Shown one piece after another: positions 7,943-16,552 of a stretch of 64,000 nt of DNA. Source of the DNA: Nocardioides agri (lineage in GTDB: Bacteria > Actinomycetota > Actinomycetes > Propionibacteriales > Nocardioidaceae); assembly GCF_013778305.1 (NCBI RefSeq), contig NZ_JACEIC010000002.1:2629669-2693668 (forward strand). Direction: 5' to 3'. Numbering within the stretch: the stretch's first letter is position 1; every line of letters starts with the position of its first letter. The position numbers were made by a program, and so were the translations under genes. The notes beneath the pieces were generated by a model, which worked only from the letters and a program-made list of their open reading frames with translations, did no database searches and was not told where the DNA came from.

Positions 7943-8917
7943 ATGCGCTCACACACCTCTCCCGGCCTCCGCGCACGGCGGCTCGCTGCCGTCGCCCTGG
8001 CTGGAGCGCTGGTCGTCGGCCTCGGTGCCTGTGGCGGGGACGCGGACAGCTCGGAGGGCGCCCCCGCGGCTGCCGCCGGCGCCGACGGGGTCGACATCGA
8101 GGGTGTCGGGTCCGTCGAGGCCGACGACACGTTGACGAAGATGCTGCCCGCCGAGGTCGCGTCCGCCGAGAAGATCACGGTGGCCACGAACGCGCCGTAC
8201 CCGCCCTTCATCGACTTCGTCGAGGAGGGCAACACCGAGGACTTCACCGGTCTGGACTACGACCTGCTCCAGGCGATCGCCGCACGCCTGGGCCTCGCCG
8301 CGCCGTTCGAGCAGCAGCCCTTCGACGGCCTCGTGCCGGGCCTGAAGGCCGGTAAGTCGGACGCCATCGTCGGTGGCATCACCGACAACTTCGAGCGTCA
8401 GGCGACCGCGACCTTCGTCGACTACACCGCCTCCGGCACCGGGATCCTGGTCGCCGGCGGCAACCCCGAGGGCATCGCCACCATGGACGACCTGTGCGGC
8501 CGGCCGGTGTCGGCGCAGAAGGGATCGAAGCAGGTCGACCTGCTCGCCGACTTCAGCAAGGAGACCTGCGGCTCGTCGCCCATCGAGGTGACGACGTTCC
8601 CGCAGAACACCGACGCGGTGCAGGCGCTGCTCGCCAACAAGGTGGACGCCGTCGTCGCCACCCAGGTCAACCTCGTGGACGAGGCGAAGAAGCTCAGCGG
8701 CAAGGCCGAGGTCGTCGAGGACCCGGACAACCCCAACGGCTACCAGGCGAGCCCCAACGGCATCGGCTTCGACAAGGCGGACGCCGACCTGGCGACCGCT
8801 GTCCAGGCCGCGCTCCAGTCGCTGATGGACGACGGCACCTACGCGAAGATCCTGGCGAAGTGGGAGATGGAGCCGATCGGCCTCGACAAGGCCACGATCG
8901 ACGCCGCCATCGACTGA
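7943..8917 (+). CDS. Polar amino-acid ABC transporter substrate-binding lipoprotein
   Basis: A 324-aa family 3 solute-binding protein. The signal peptide ends in a lipobox (VGLGAC, lipidated Cys30), followed by an Ala/Gly/Asp-rich linker. The mature fold starts at [17 protein letters not shown] and continues with [38 protein letters not shown] and [11 protein letters not shown]. The GAAGGAA SD (7931-7937) supports ATG7943. It heads an operon with permease, ATPase and M20 peptidase. Family members bind polar or basic amino acids, opines or small peptides. Here beta-Asp-Arg or arginine is the inferred ligand because of the secreted cyanophycinase next door. Confidence 0.93.
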   Translation: MRSHTSPGLRARRLAAVALAGALVVGLGACGGDADSSEGAPAAAAGADGVDIEGVGSVEADDTLTKMLPAEVASAEKITVATNAPYPPFIDFVEEGNTEDFTGLDYDLLQAIAARLGLAAPFEQQPFDGLVPGLKAGKSDAIVGGITDNFERQATATFVDYTASGTGILVAGGNPEGIATMDDLCGRPVSAQKGSKQVDLLADFSKETCGSSPIEVTTFPQNTDAVQALLANKVDAVVATQVNLVDEAKKLSGKAEVVEDPDNPNGYQASPNGIGFDKADADLATAVQAALQSLMDDGTYAKILAKWEMEPIGLDKATIDAAID

Positions 8918-8926
8918 CCCCGTGCT

Positions 8927-8985
8927 GCGCGGCCACCTCGCGCGCCGCCCGCCGACCTCCGGCGGTGCGACTGAGGTGGCCGCGC
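8927..8985 (+). other. Long intra-operon RNA hairpin between binding-protein and permease genes
   Basis: Perfect 13-bp arms (8927-8939 and 8973-8985) enclose a 33-nt loop that contains a smaller GC hairpin. No T-run follows. It lies in the 108-bp gap after the substrate-binding gene, where such stems usually protect the upstream message or partly stop transcription. The binding protein is thereby made in excess of the membrane subunits. The role is inferred. Confidence 0.65.
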
Positions 8986-9025
8986 CCCGCGAGGCGACAG
9001 GACACGAGAGAAGGACCGCTGGGAG

Positions 9026-9976
9026 ATGAGCACCATGACCACCACGCCACGAACCATCCGCAGCGATGGCGCGATGGGCGACGCGCGCGACCTGGAGGTC
9101 GTGCCGCTGCGCCACTGGGGACGTTGGGTGGCGGCGCTGCTGGTCGGCGTCTTCGCCGCCGCGTTCGCGGTCTCGCTGATGAACAACCCCAACCTGGAGT
9201 GGGCGACCGTCGGCGACTACCTCACGAAGGAGTTCGTCCTCAAGGGCGTCGCCGTCACCCTCATGCTCACCGCGGTCGCCATGGTGATCGGCACACTCGG
9301 AGGTGTCGGCATCGCGATCATGCGGCTGTCGGGCAACCCGGTCCTGCGGTGGTCGGCGTGGCTGTTCGTCTGGTTCTTCCGAGGGACGCCACTGCTCGTC
9401 CAGATCATCTTCTGGGGCTTCCTCGCAGCGCTCTACCAGCGGATCCAGCTCGGGATCCCCTTCACCGGCTGGCACCTGGTCGACGCCGACACCAACACCC
9501 TGGTGACCCCCATGGTCGCCGCGATCCTGGCGCTCGGCCTCAACGAGATGGCGTACGCCGCCGAGATCGTGCGCGGCGGCATCATCGCCGTGGACACCGG
9601 CCAGGACGACGCCGCGCGTGCCCTCGGCCTCACGGGAGCGCAGGCGATGCGGACGATCACGCTTCCCCAGGCCATGCGCGTCATCGTGCCGCCGATGGGC
9701 AACGAGACGGTCACGATGCTGAAGTCCACGGCTCTGGTCTCGGTGATCGGCGGCCACGACCTGCTCACCGCGGTCCAGAGCGTCTACGCACAGAACTTCA
9801 AGGTCATCCCCCTCCTCGTCGTGGCGGCCATCTGGTACCTCGCCATGACCAGCGTGCTCAGCCTGGGCCAGTACTTCCTCGAACGACGGTTCGGGCGCGG
9901 CTACGCGTCGAGCAGCAGGCCCGGGGTGGTGTCCCGGTGGCTCGGGAGCCGCGGAGTGGAAGGAGACGCACGGTGA
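9026..9976 (+). CDS. Amino-acid ABC transporter permease (HisM/GlnP type)
   Basis: A 316-aa inner-membrane protein with a cytosolic N-terminus of about 30 residues and several hydrophobic segments ([60 protein letters not shown]). The ATPase-docking EAA loop is [20 protein letters not shown] followed by [19 protein letters not shown] single permease gene is present, so a homodimer is expected. AGAAGGA (9009-9015) supports ATG9026; ATG9035 is the alternative. It overlaps the ATPase gene by 4 bp (GTGA). It should import the ligand of the preceding lipoprotein. Confidence 0.93.
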   Translation: MSTMTTTPRTIRSDGAMGDARDLEVVPLRHWGRWVAALLVGVFAAAFAVSLMNNPNLEWATVGDYLTKEFVLKGVAVTLMLTAVAMVIGTLGGVGIAIMRLSGNPVLRWSAWLFVWFFRGTPLLVQIIFWGFLAALYQRIQLGIPFTGWHLVDADTNTLVTPMVAAILALGLNEMAYAAEIVRGGIIAVDTGQDDAARALGLTGAQAMRTITLPQAMRVIVPPMGNETVTMLKSTALVSVIGGHDLLTAVQSVYAQNFKVIPLLVVAAIWYLAMTSVLSLGQYFLERRFGRGYASSSRPGVVSRWLGSRGVEGDAR

Positions 9977-10758
9977 GCGCCCAGCAGATCGAGGCCCTGG
10001 AGACGATGGTGCGCGCCCGCGGGGTGCGCAAGTCCTACGGCAGCACCGAGGTCCTCAAGGGGATCGACATCGACGTGATGTCAGGCGACGTCATGTGCAT
10101 CATCGGCCCGTCCGGGTCGGGCAAGTCGACGTTCCTGCGCTGCATCAACCACCTCGAGACGATCGACGGCGGCTGGCTGGAGGTCAACGGGCACCTCGTC
10201 GGCTACCGCCGCAAGGGCGACAAGCTCCACGAGATGCGGCCGAGCGAGGTCGCTGCCCAGCGGCGCGACATCGGCATGGTCTTCCAGCGGTTCAACCTCT
10301 TCCCGCACATGACCGTGCTGCAGAACGTGTGTCACGCCCCCGTGCTGGTCCGCAAGGAGTCGAGGTCGTCGGCGCGGGCGCACGCCCGCGAGCTCCTCGA
10401 CCGGGTGGGGCTCGCCGACAAGGCGGAGCGGTACCCGAGCCAGCTCTCCGGTGGGCAGCAGCAGCGCGTGGCCATCGCGCGCGCCCTCGCGATGCGGCCG
10501 CCGCTCATGCTCTTCGACGAGCCGACCTCCGCGCTCGACCCGGAGCTGGTCGGTGAGGTCCTCGACGTCATGAAGGGCCTGGCGCGCGACGGGATGACCA
10601 TGGTGGTGGTGACCCACGAGATGGGCTTCGCCCGCGAGGTCGCGAGCTCGGTGGTCTTCATGGACGACGGCGTCGTCGTGGAGGCGGGCTCGCCGGACCA
10701 GGTCATCGGCGCCCCGCAGCACGCCCGTACCCGCGCCTTCCTGTCCAAAGTCCTCTGA
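9973..10758 (+). CDS. Amino-acid ABC transporter ATP-binding protein (GlnQ/ArtP type)
   Basis: A 261-aa cytosolic ATPase of the polar amino-acid uptake class. Walker A is GPSGSGKST, the Q-loop is [14 protein letters not shown], the signature is [15 protein letters not shown], Walker B is [14 protein letters not shown], and the switch His lies in [13 protein letters not shown]9973 overlaps the permease stop, and the TGA stop shares one base with the ATG of the peptidase gene, so permease, ATPase and peptidase are translationally coupled. Confidence 0.95.
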   Translation: MSAQQIEALETMVRARGVRKSYGSTEVLKGIDIDVMSGDVMCIIGPSGSGKSTFLRCINHLETIDGGWLEVNGHLVGYRRKGDKLHEMRPSEVAAQRRDIGMVFQRFNLFPHMTVLQNVCHAPVLVRKESRSSARAHARELLDRVGLADKAERYPSQLSGGQQQRVAIARALAMRPPLMLFDEPTSALDPELVGEVLDVMKGLARDGMTMVVVTHEMGFAREVASSVVFMDDGVVVEAGSPDQVIGAPQHARTRAFLSKVL

Positions 10759-11960
10759 TGCCAGGACTCCACTCCGCGCTCCGTGAGGTCACGGAGCGCC
10801 GGTTCGACACGTACGTCGCCGAGCTCGCCGACCTGGTCGCGATCGACTCCGGGACCGATGACCACGCGGGCGTCGCCCGCGCTGCCGATCGGTTCGCCGG
10901 TCTGCTCGAGAGCAGGGGGTACGGCGTCGCGCGGCCGGCGGTCCGTGCCGGCGTGCCGCCGGTGGTCGGCACGCTCCGCGGGACCGGGACCGCTCGCCTG
11001 GTGCTGAGCGGGCACCTCGACACGGTCTTCGACGCCGGCACCGCGGCGGCGAGGCCGTTCGCGGTGGCCAACGGGCGGGCCAGTGGCCCCGGCGTGAGTG
11101 ACGACAAGGGCGGGCTGCTCGCCGGTCTCTTCGCGCTCGACGCGCTGCGGGAGGTCGGCTTCGAGGACTTCGCCGAGATCACGCTGCTGGCGACCACGGA
11201 CGAGGAGACCGGCTCCACCGCGGCACGCGACCTCATCGTCGAGGTCGCCGCCACGCACGACGTCGGGCTGTGTCTCGAGTGCGCACGGGAGGACGGCTCG
11301 CTCGTGATCGCCCGCGCTGGCGTCGCCGACGTCGTGCTGGAGGTCCGAGGACGCGCGGCGCACGCGGGGATCGAGCCGGAGCGGGGCGTGAACGCGGCGG
11401 TGGCCGCGTCGGCCCTCGCGGTCGAGATCCACGCCCTCAACGGTCGCTGGGACGACGTCACGGTCAACGTCGGTGTGATCTCCGGCGGCAGCAGGGCGAA
11501 CGTCGTGCCGGACCGCGCCCGCCTGGTGGTGGACCTCCGCAGCCGGTCCTCCGAGCGCTTCGCCGCAGCGCTGGACGCGGTGGCGCAGATCGCGGCCCGT
11601 CCGCCGTACGGCGCTGCGGTGCAGCTGAGTGTCGAGAACGACGCCCCGCCATGGGAGGCCGATGCGCGATCCCGTGCCGTCGGTGCCCGGGCGGTGGCAC
11701 TCGGCCGGGCGCTCGGGATGTCGCTGCAGCTCGTGGAGACCGGCGGCTCCGCCGACGCCAACCTGCTCGCCGCCGCAGGACTGCCGGTCCTCGACGGGCT
11801 CGGGCCGGTCGGCGGCGCCGATCACTCGGTGGACGAGTGGCTCGACCTGAGCACGGCGGTCGACCGGATCGCGCTGCTCGCCGTCCTGATCGCCGACCTG
11901 TCGAGCCCGGACGCCACCGCTGTGCGTGCGAGCCCGGCGCACGAGGCGACACCGCGCTAG
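10758..11960 (+). CDS. M20-family metallopeptidase, proposed cytosolic dipeptide hydrolase for imported cyanophycin fragments
   Basis: A 400-aa di-zinc exo/dipeptidase of the M20 (carboxypeptidase G2-like) family. Metal and catalytic motifs: SGHLDTVFD (His ligand and Asp), [10 protein letters not shown] (bridging Asp), TTDEETGS (catalytic Glu-Glu pair), [10 protein letters not shown] and [10 protein letters not shown] (last His ligand). The dimerisation insert contains [13 protein letters not shown]. There is no signal peptide, so it acts inside the cell. Being coupled to the importer, it should act on the imported substrate. With the secreted cyanophycinase nearby the likely substrate is beta-Asp-Arg, the job done elsewhere by isoaspartyl dipeptidases or the dedicated hydrolase CphZ. 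No iadA/iaaA-like gene is in the window. Family assignment is firm; substrate is inference. Confidence 0.85.
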   Translation: MPGLHSALREVTERRFDTYVAELADLVAIDSGTDDHAGVARAADRFAGLLESRGYGVARPAVRAGVPPVVGTLRGTGTARLVLSGHLDTVFDAGTAAARPFAVANGRASGPGVSDDKGGLLAGLFALDALREVGFEDFAEITLLATTDEETGSTAARDLIVEVAATHDVGLCLECAREDGSLVIARAGVADVVLEVRGRAAHAGIEPERGVNAAVAASALAVEIHALNGRWDDVTVNVGVISGGSRANVVPDRARLVVDLRSRSSERFAAALDAVAQIAARPPYGAAVQLSVENDAPPWEADARSRAVGARAVALGRALGMSLQLVETGGSADANLLAAAGLPVLDGLGPVGGADHSVDEWLDLSTAVDRIALLAVLIADLSSPDATAVRASPAHEATPR

Positions 11961-12013
11961 GCAGGTCGCGATCGCAGGTTTGAGATCCTGGCGGTCTGGC
12001 GAAAAATAGCGAC

Positions 12014-12655
12014 ATGCCTGCTGGTATCGCCACGGTGGCGGTGCTGAGCCCGCACCCGGTGGTGGTCGAGGGACTCACCGCAATGCTGAGTCGTCACCAC
12101 GACCGGGTCGAGGTGATCGACCTGCCCACCTCTTTCGATGAACGCGAGCCCGACGTCGTCCTCTACGACGTCGGGGCGCTCGCCGACGGCGACGGAGTCG
12201 ACCTCGACGAGCTGGTGAAGAAGACGGCGAGCGTCGTCCTGGCTGTGGCGCAGGACCTGCGCCCCGACCTCCTCGGTCGCGCACTCTCACGCGGCGTCGA
12301 CGGGTTCTTCCCGATCGACGTCAGCGAGGAGGAGCTGCTCACCGCGGTGGAGTCCGCGCTGACCGGGTGGCAGGCCGGCGACCCCGGACCCGACCCGGTC
12401 GTGGGGTCGAGCACCTCGGAGCAGCGGTCCCACCGGCTGGGCGCCGACGCCGGGCTCAGCGACCGGGAGCGCCGGGTGATCTCGCTGATCGCGCAAGGGC
12501 TCAGCAACGACGAGATCGCCACGCGGGAGTACATCACGGTCAACACCGTGAAGACCTACATCCGCACGGCGTACCGCAAGATCGGGGTCCACACCCGCGC
12601 CCAGGCTGTCGTCTGGGCGGTGCAGCACGGCGTGGACACCGACGCCGATCGGTGA
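12014..12655 (+). CDS. Orphan LuxR-type response regulator with degenerate receiver (paralogue of the gene at 35854)
   Basis: A 213-aa protein with a receiver-like N-terminus (residues 1-120; [50 protein letters not shown]) and a LuxR/GerE C-terminus (about 143-205; [38 protein letters not shown]). The Asp in LYDVGAL aligns with the phospho-acceptor, but the paired acidic residues of a true receiver are not evident near the start. No histidine kinase is nearby. The DNA-binding half is very like the shorter protein at 35854. The start lacks a clear SD. Target and signal are unknown. Confidence 0.8.
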   Translation: MPAGIATVAVLSPHPVVVEGLTAMLSRHHDRVEVIDLPTSFDEREPDVVLYDVGALADGDGVDLDELVKKTASVVLAVAQDLRPDLLGRALSRGVDGFFPIDVSEEELLTAVESALTGWQAGDPGPDPVVGSSTSEQRSHRLGADAGLSDRERRVISLIAQGLSNDEIATREYITVNTVKTYIRTAYRKIGVHTRAQAVVWAVQHGVDTDADR

Positions 12656-12743
12656 TGCCAGGCATACGCCGTCCGCTGGTTCTGTGAGGGACGCCGGCGC
12701 GCCAGACTCCCGGTGACGGAGCCACGAGCGGACGGAGCGCGGG

Positions 12744-13517
12744 TTGAGCGGGCGGCTGGACGGCAAGATCGCGCTGATCACCGGCGTCGGCGGCGGCATG
12801 GGGATCGCGGCGGCGCGGCGGTTCGCGGCCGAGGGTGCCCGGGTCGTCGGCTGCGACCTCGACGCCGCGGGGGCGGCCCGGACCGAGCAGCTCGTGCGCG
12901 CCGAGGGGGGCGAGATCGCCGTCATGGGCGGCGTCGACCTGGGCGACGCGGCGTCGGCCCGGGCGTGGGTCGACGCCGCGGTCGCGACGTACGGCGGCAT
13001 CGACGTGCTCTACAACAACGCCTCGACCCAGCGGTTCGCGCCGATCGACGAGCTGCCGGTCGAGGACTGGGACTTCACGATGCGCAACGAGCTCGACCTC
13101 GTCTTCTACACCGTGAAGGCGGCGTGGCCGCACCTCAAGGCGGCGGGCGGCGGTTCGATCATCAACGTCGGGTCGATCGCCGCGATCCGCGGCGTGGAGT
13201 TCATGGCGCAGAACGCGCACAGCACCGCCAAGGGCGGCGTGATCGCGCTGACCCTGCAGCTGGTCGTCGAGGGCGGGCCGCACGGCATCCGGGCCAACGT
13301 GATCAGCCCCGGCCTGGTCGAGACGCCCAACACCGCGCGGATGCTGGCGGACCCACCGGAGCGGATGCGCCGCGTCGTGCTCGACCGGATCCCGCTCGGG
13401 CGGCACGGGCAGGCCGACGACGTCGTCAACGCCGCCGTCTTCCTCGCCTCCGACGAGTCGTCGTGGATCAGCGGCACCAACCTCGTCGTCGACGGCGGCG
13501 GGTCGGTGCTCGGCTGA
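12744..13517 (+). CDS. Short-chain dehydrogenase/reductase with His in place of the catalytic Tyr
   Basis: A 257-aa classical-size SDR. The cofactor loop is TGVGGGMG (residues 13-20), Asp38-Leu-Asp after beta2 suggests NAD preference, NNAS is at 91-94 and catalytic Ser144 lies in NVGS. The usual YxxxK is HSTAK (His159, Lys163), so the proton-donating Tyr is replaced. C-terminal SPGLVETPN and SGTNLVVDGGGS are normal. TTG12744 is supported by GGAG (12734-12737). It overlaps the FAH-family gene by one base, so both probably act in one catabolic route. The substrate is unknown. Confidence 0.85.
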   Translation: MSGRLDGKIALITGVGGGMGIAAARRFAAEGARVVGCDLDAAGAARTEQLVRAEGGEIAVMGGVDLGDAASARAWVDAAVATYGGIDVLYNNASTQRFAPIDELPVEDWDFTMRNELDLVFYTVKAAWPHLKAAGGGSIINVGSIAAIRGVEFMAQNAHSTAKGGVIALTLQLVVEGGPHGIRANVISPGLVETPNTARMLADPPERMRRVVLDRIPLGRHGQADDVVNAAVFLASDESSWISGTNLVVDGGGSVLG

Positions 13518-14380
13518 TGCGGGTCGCGACGCTCCGCCAGGGTCCGGCCGTCCTCTCCGACGCCGGCGCCCACCTGCTGCCGATGCCGGTCGGCGAGCTG
13601 GTCGGGCTCGGGCTCGACCGCGCGCTGGAGGTCGGCGCCGCGGCACTCGCCCGGCCGCCGGTCGGGTACGTCGAGGCCGACCTGCTGCTGCCGTACAAGC
13701 CGCCGTCGGTGCGCGACTTCGTGACGTTCGAGAGCCACGTCGAGGGGGTGCGGCGCAGCGTCGACAACGCCTCCGGCGTACCGGAGGCGTGGTACGACGC
13801 GCCGACGTTCTACTTCACCAACCCGCACGCGCTCTACGGTCCCGGTGCGCCGATCCGGCGGCCGGCCACCTGCCGGGCACTGGACTTCGAGCTCGAGGTC
13901 GGGGTGGTGCTCGGAGCCGGCGGCTCGGACCTGTCCGAGGCGGAGGCAGAGGCCGCGATCTTCGGCTACACGATCGTCAACGACTGGTCGGCTCGCGACC
14001 TCCAGTCCCGCGAGATGCAGGTCGGGCTCGGCCCGGCGAAGGGCAAGGACTTCGCCACGTCGGTCGGGCCCTGGATCGTGACCGCCGACGAGCTCCCGGC
14101 GCTGGACCTGGACTGCCGCGTGTCGGTCAACGGCGAGCCGGTCGGCCGGGACCGGCTGTCGAGCATGCACTGGACCTTCCCCGAGATGATCGCCTACGCC
14201 GCCCGCGACTCGGTCGTCGTCGCCGGCGACCTGCTCGCGTCCGGCACCACCGGCGGTGGGGGCTGCCTGGCCGAGCTCTGGGGCCGACGGGGGGAGCGGA
14301 CCCCGCCGCCGCTGGAGCCGGGCGACGTCGTGACGATGGAGGTCGAGGGGATCGGCCGCCTCAGCGCGGCCGTCGCCTGA
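13517..14380 (+). CDS. Fumarylacetoacetate hydrolase (FAH)-family protein
   Basis: A 287-aa FAH-fold enzyme. This metal-dependent fold cleaves C-C bonds in acylpyruvates or hydrates/decarboxylates catechol meta-cleavage products. Motifs: DFVTFESHV, PTFYFTNPHALYGPG, the metal-ligand segment FELEVGVVLG (Glu-x-Glu), YTIVNDWSARDLQ and GPAKGKDFATSVGPW. A late SGTTGGGGCLAEL loop and GDVVTMEVEGIG are typical. ATG13517 overlaps the SDR stop by one base (TGATG), so the two genes are coupled. The exact substrate cannot be read from sequence. Confidence 0.9.
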   Translation: MRVATLRQGPAVLSDAGAHLLPMPVGELVGLGLDRALEVGAAALARPPVGYVEADLLLPYKPPSVRDFVTFESHVEGVRRSVDNASGVPEAWYDAPTFYFTNPHALYGPGAPIRRPATCRALDFELEVGVVLGAGGSDLSEAEAEAAIFGYTIVNDWSARDLQSREMQVGLGPAKGKDFATSVGPWIVTADELPALDLDCRVSVNGEPVGRDRLSSMHWTFPEMIAYAARDSVVVAGDLLASGTTGGGGCLAELWGRRGERTPPPLEPGDVVTMEVEGIGRLSAAVA

Positions 14381-14427
14381 TCGTCCACATGTCGGCGCGT
14401 CGCTGGGGCGACCGGCGTACCCGCCCC

Positions 14428-14606
14428 TAGTATCTCGACGTCGCGCGCCCGAACCGAGCGCGCAGCGCCCAGGTGCCGCAACGTCGTTGTCGGGTCACAC
14501 GCCTCGGGCGCGAAGCGGGGTAGCTGCCTCCTCGGAAGGGGAAGCCCGACGGGGCAGCTACCTGCGCACTGCCGACCAGGGTGCGGTCTCGACGCGAGGA
14601 GGCACC
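14428..14606 (+). promoter_or_regulatory. Promoter and about 165-nt structured leader of the TSUP transporter gene
   Basis: A -10 TAGTAT lies at 14428-14433. The predicted transcript then runs about 165 nt before the GTG at 14607. The leader contains a CAACG-T-CGTTG hairpin and a strong stem with complementary GGTAGCTGCC and GGCAGCTACC arms about 14519-14568, followed by the SD GAGGAGG (14596-14602). Length and structure suggest a cis-regulatory RNA. It does not match any riboswitch consensus I know, including TPP, SAM and cobalamin. Confidence 0.5.
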
Positions 14607-15377
14607 GTGGACCAGCAGGACCTGCTCGGCCTCGTCGCGGGGTTCGTCCTCGCCACGGTGACGACGCCGGTGGGGGTCTCGGGCGCCGTCTTCCTGCTCC
14701 CGTTCCAGCTCTCCGTCCTGCACGTGCCGAGCCCGCGGGTCACGCCGACCAACCTGCTCTACAACGTCATCTCCGGTCCCGGGGGTCTGCTGCGCTACCG
14801 CCGCCGCAGCCAGGTCGACGGTGCGCTCGCGCTCCAGCTGGTGGCCGGCTCGGTCCCGGGCGTGGTGCTCGGCGCGGGGCTGCGCGTCTACGTCGTCGCC
14901 GACCCCGACGTGTTCCGCGTGCTCGCCGCGCTCGTGCTGGCCCCGGTCGGGATCTTCATCCTCCGCCGGCCGTCCCCCGGCTCGATCGGCCGCCGGCTCT
15001 CGCCGTGGACCGTCCGGGTGCTGGCGTTCGTGGTGGGCGTCGTCGGCGGCCTCTACGGCATCGGCGGTGGCTCGGTGCTGGGGCCGATCCTGGTCGGGAC
15101 CGGCATGGCGGTGGCGACGGTCGCCCCGGTGGCCCTGCTCTCGACGTGGGTGACGTCGCTGGTCGGGGTGGCGACGTACGCCGTGATCTCGCTCGACGCG
15201 AGCGGGACGGTCTCGCCCGACTGGAGCCTCGGCATCGCCACCGGCTTGGGCGGCCTCGTGGGTGGCTGGGTCGGGGCCTCGCTGCAGCCGCGGATCCCGG
15301 AGCGGGCCTTACGCACCATGCTCGGCGTGCTGGCGATCGCGCTGGCCGTGCTCTACCTCGCCCAGGCGCTGGCCTAG
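14607..15377 (+). CDS. TSUP (TauE/SafE) family membrane transporter
   Basis: A 256-aa polytopic membrane protein of the TSUP family, whose members export sulfite, sulfoacetate or other organic anions or move inorganic sulfur compounds. It has two repeats of about four helices: LLGLVAGFVLATVTTPVGVSG...NLLYNVISGPGGLLRY in the first half, VVGVVGGLYGIGGGSVLGPI...ALLSTWVTSLVGVATY in the second. The GIGGGS motif is diagnostic. GTG14607 has the SD GAGGAGG 4 nt upstream. Its 3-prime end overlaps the convergent YjbR-like gene by 4 bp (CTAG). Substrate is unknown. Confidence 0.88.
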   Translation: MDQQDLLGLVAGFVLATVTTPVGVSGAVFLLPFQLSVLHVPSPRVTPTNLLYNVISGPGGLLRYRRRSQVDGALALQLVAGSVPGVVLGAGLRVYVVADPDVFRVLAALVLAPVGIFILRRPSPGSIGRRLSPWTVRVLAFVVGVVGGLYGIGGGSVLGPILVGTGMAVATVAPVALLSTWVTSLVGVATYAVISLDASGTVSPDWSLGIATGLGGLVGGWVGASLQPRIPERALRTMLGVLAIALAVLYLAQALA

Positions 15378-15724
15378 CTCGGCAGCACGTCGGCGCGTCC
15401 CTCGACCAGATCGGCGGGCGCGGTGAGGCGCCAGGCCTCGAAGGTCAGCTCGGCGAGCTCGTCGCGCTCGACGCCCTCGAGGTGGACGACCACCCAGCCG
15501 TACCCGGCCGAGGTGAACTGCACCTCGAAGACGTCCGGTCGCTCGGCCACGAGCGCGAGCTGCTCGGCGATCGTCTGCTTGAGCCCGACGGTGCTGGTCG
15601 CCGGCCACAGGTAGCCGAACACGCGGCCGGACGCCTCGAACCGGCTCCACTTCTCCCGGTCGTGCTGGCTGACCTCGGGCAGCTGGGCGACCAGCTCGAG
15701 GAAGTCGGGGATCCGGCACGGCAC
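15374..15724 (-). CDS. MmcQ/YjbR family (DUF419) protein
   Basis: A 116-aa cytosolic protein with the YjbR fold (double-wing, CyaY-like). Recognisable segments: FLELVAQLPEVSQHDREKWSRF, STVGLKQTIAEQLALVAERP and GYGWVVVHLEGVERDELAEL. Family function is unsettled; some members are described as DNA-binding. The start GTG15724 lies 7 nt after the stop of the upstream gene on the same strand, so it is probably co-transcribed with it. Alternative starts cannot be excluded because no SD is visible. Confidence 0.75.
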   Translation of the reverse strand: MPCRIPDFLELVAQLPEVSQHDREKWSRFEASGRVFGYLWPATSTVGLKQTIAEQLALVAERPDVFEVQFTSAGYGWVVVHLEGVERDELAELTFEAWRLTAPADLVEGRADVLPS

Positions 15725-15731
15725 GACCAGA

Positions 15732-16445
15732 TCATGGCAAGAGCCGCCGACCTTCGTGCCAGGCCTCGACCAGCGACGGTCCGTACCAGGTGACCAGCCG
15801 GCCGCTGACCAGTCTCGTCGGAGTGCGGGCGAAGGCGTCCGGCCCGTCGGCGGCCGTGAAGACGTAGGGCTCGTCGGGCAGCAGGACCAGGTCGGCGCGT
15901 CCGTCATCCACGTCGGCGACGTCCACGTGGGGGTAGCGGTCGGGGTGGTCGGCGTAGACGTTCTCGAGGCCGAGCCGGCGCAGCAGGTCGCCGGTGAACG
16001 TGCGGCTGCCGACCACCATCCACGGGTCCCGCCAGATCGGCACCGCCACCCTCGCCGTCACCTCGGGGAGCTCGCCGGACCAGAGCCCGCGCGCCTCCGC
16101 GAGCCAGGCCGGCCGCTCCCAGCCGAGCACCTCGTCGAAGAGCTCGTCGTACGCCGCGAAGGCCTGGGGCACGGTCTCGATCTCGCAGACCCAGACGCTG
16201 ATGCCCGCGTCCCGCAGTCGGCGTACGTCGATCTCGCGGTTCTCCTCCTTGTTGGCGATCACCACGTCCGGGGCGAGGTCGCGGATCGCGCGGAGGTCGG
16301 GGTTCTTGGTCCCGCGCACCCGACGGACGTCGAGGTCCGGCGGGTGCGTGCACCAGTCGGTCGCGCCGACCAGTGCCGCCGACCGCGCCGCCGCCAGCCC
16401 CTCGGTGATCGAGGGGACGAGGCTCACGACGCGGTCGGCGGGCAC
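15732..16445 (-). CDS. Helical-backbone metal receptor (BtuF/FecB-like) without signal peptide
   Basis: A 237-aa class III periplasmic-binding-protein fold (two alpha/beta lobes joined by a helix). Visible: RVVSLVPSITEGLAAA at the N-terminus, DWCTHPP, TKNPDLRAIRDLAPDVVIANKEEN, ETVPQAFAAYDEL and PDRYPHVDVAD. No signal peptide or lipobox, so it is a cytosolic member unlike transport BtuF/FecB. GTG16445 is chosen because a -10 TAACGT (16453-16458, minus strand) sits 7 nt upstream, the leaderless arrangement seen across the window; GTG16454 overlaps that -10. A cobalamin or metal ligand is possible, since B12-dependent IcmF lies directly upstream on the same strand, but this is unproven. Confidence 0.8.
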   Translation of the reverse strand: MPADRVVSLVPSITEGLAAARSAALVGATDWCTHPPDLDVRRVRGTKNPDLRAIRDLAPDVVIANKEENREIDVRRLRDAGISVWVCEIETVPQAFAAYDELFDEVLGWERPAWLAEARGLWSGELPEVTARVAVPIWRDPWMVVGSRTFTGDLLRRLGLENVYADHPDRYPHVDVADVDDGRADLVLLPDEPYVFTAADGPDAFARTPTRLVSGRLVTWYGPSLVEAWHEGRRLLP

Positions 16446-16452
16446 GCCCCCC

Positions 16453-16458
16453 ACGTTA
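16453..16458 (-). promoter_or_regulatory. Leaderless-type -10 (TAACGT) for the metal-receptor gene
   Basis: TAACGT on the minus strand is followed by exactly 7 nt and then GTG16445. This places the transcription start at or next to the start codon. Confidence 0.5.
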
Positions 16459-16552
16459 TGGGCAGTTGTGTTGCCTCCGAGGAGCGGCGCGGGCGGTGGT
16501 TGATACCGGCGGGGGTGAGCCTCCCGGGGCCGGCTCGGACCCCACAGCACCG

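Noticed and set aside
14440..14606. TSUP leader as a SAM or TPP riboswitch
   Set aside because: Neither the THI blocks seen at 46985 nor the SAM-I/IV core can be found; kept only as an unclassified leader.
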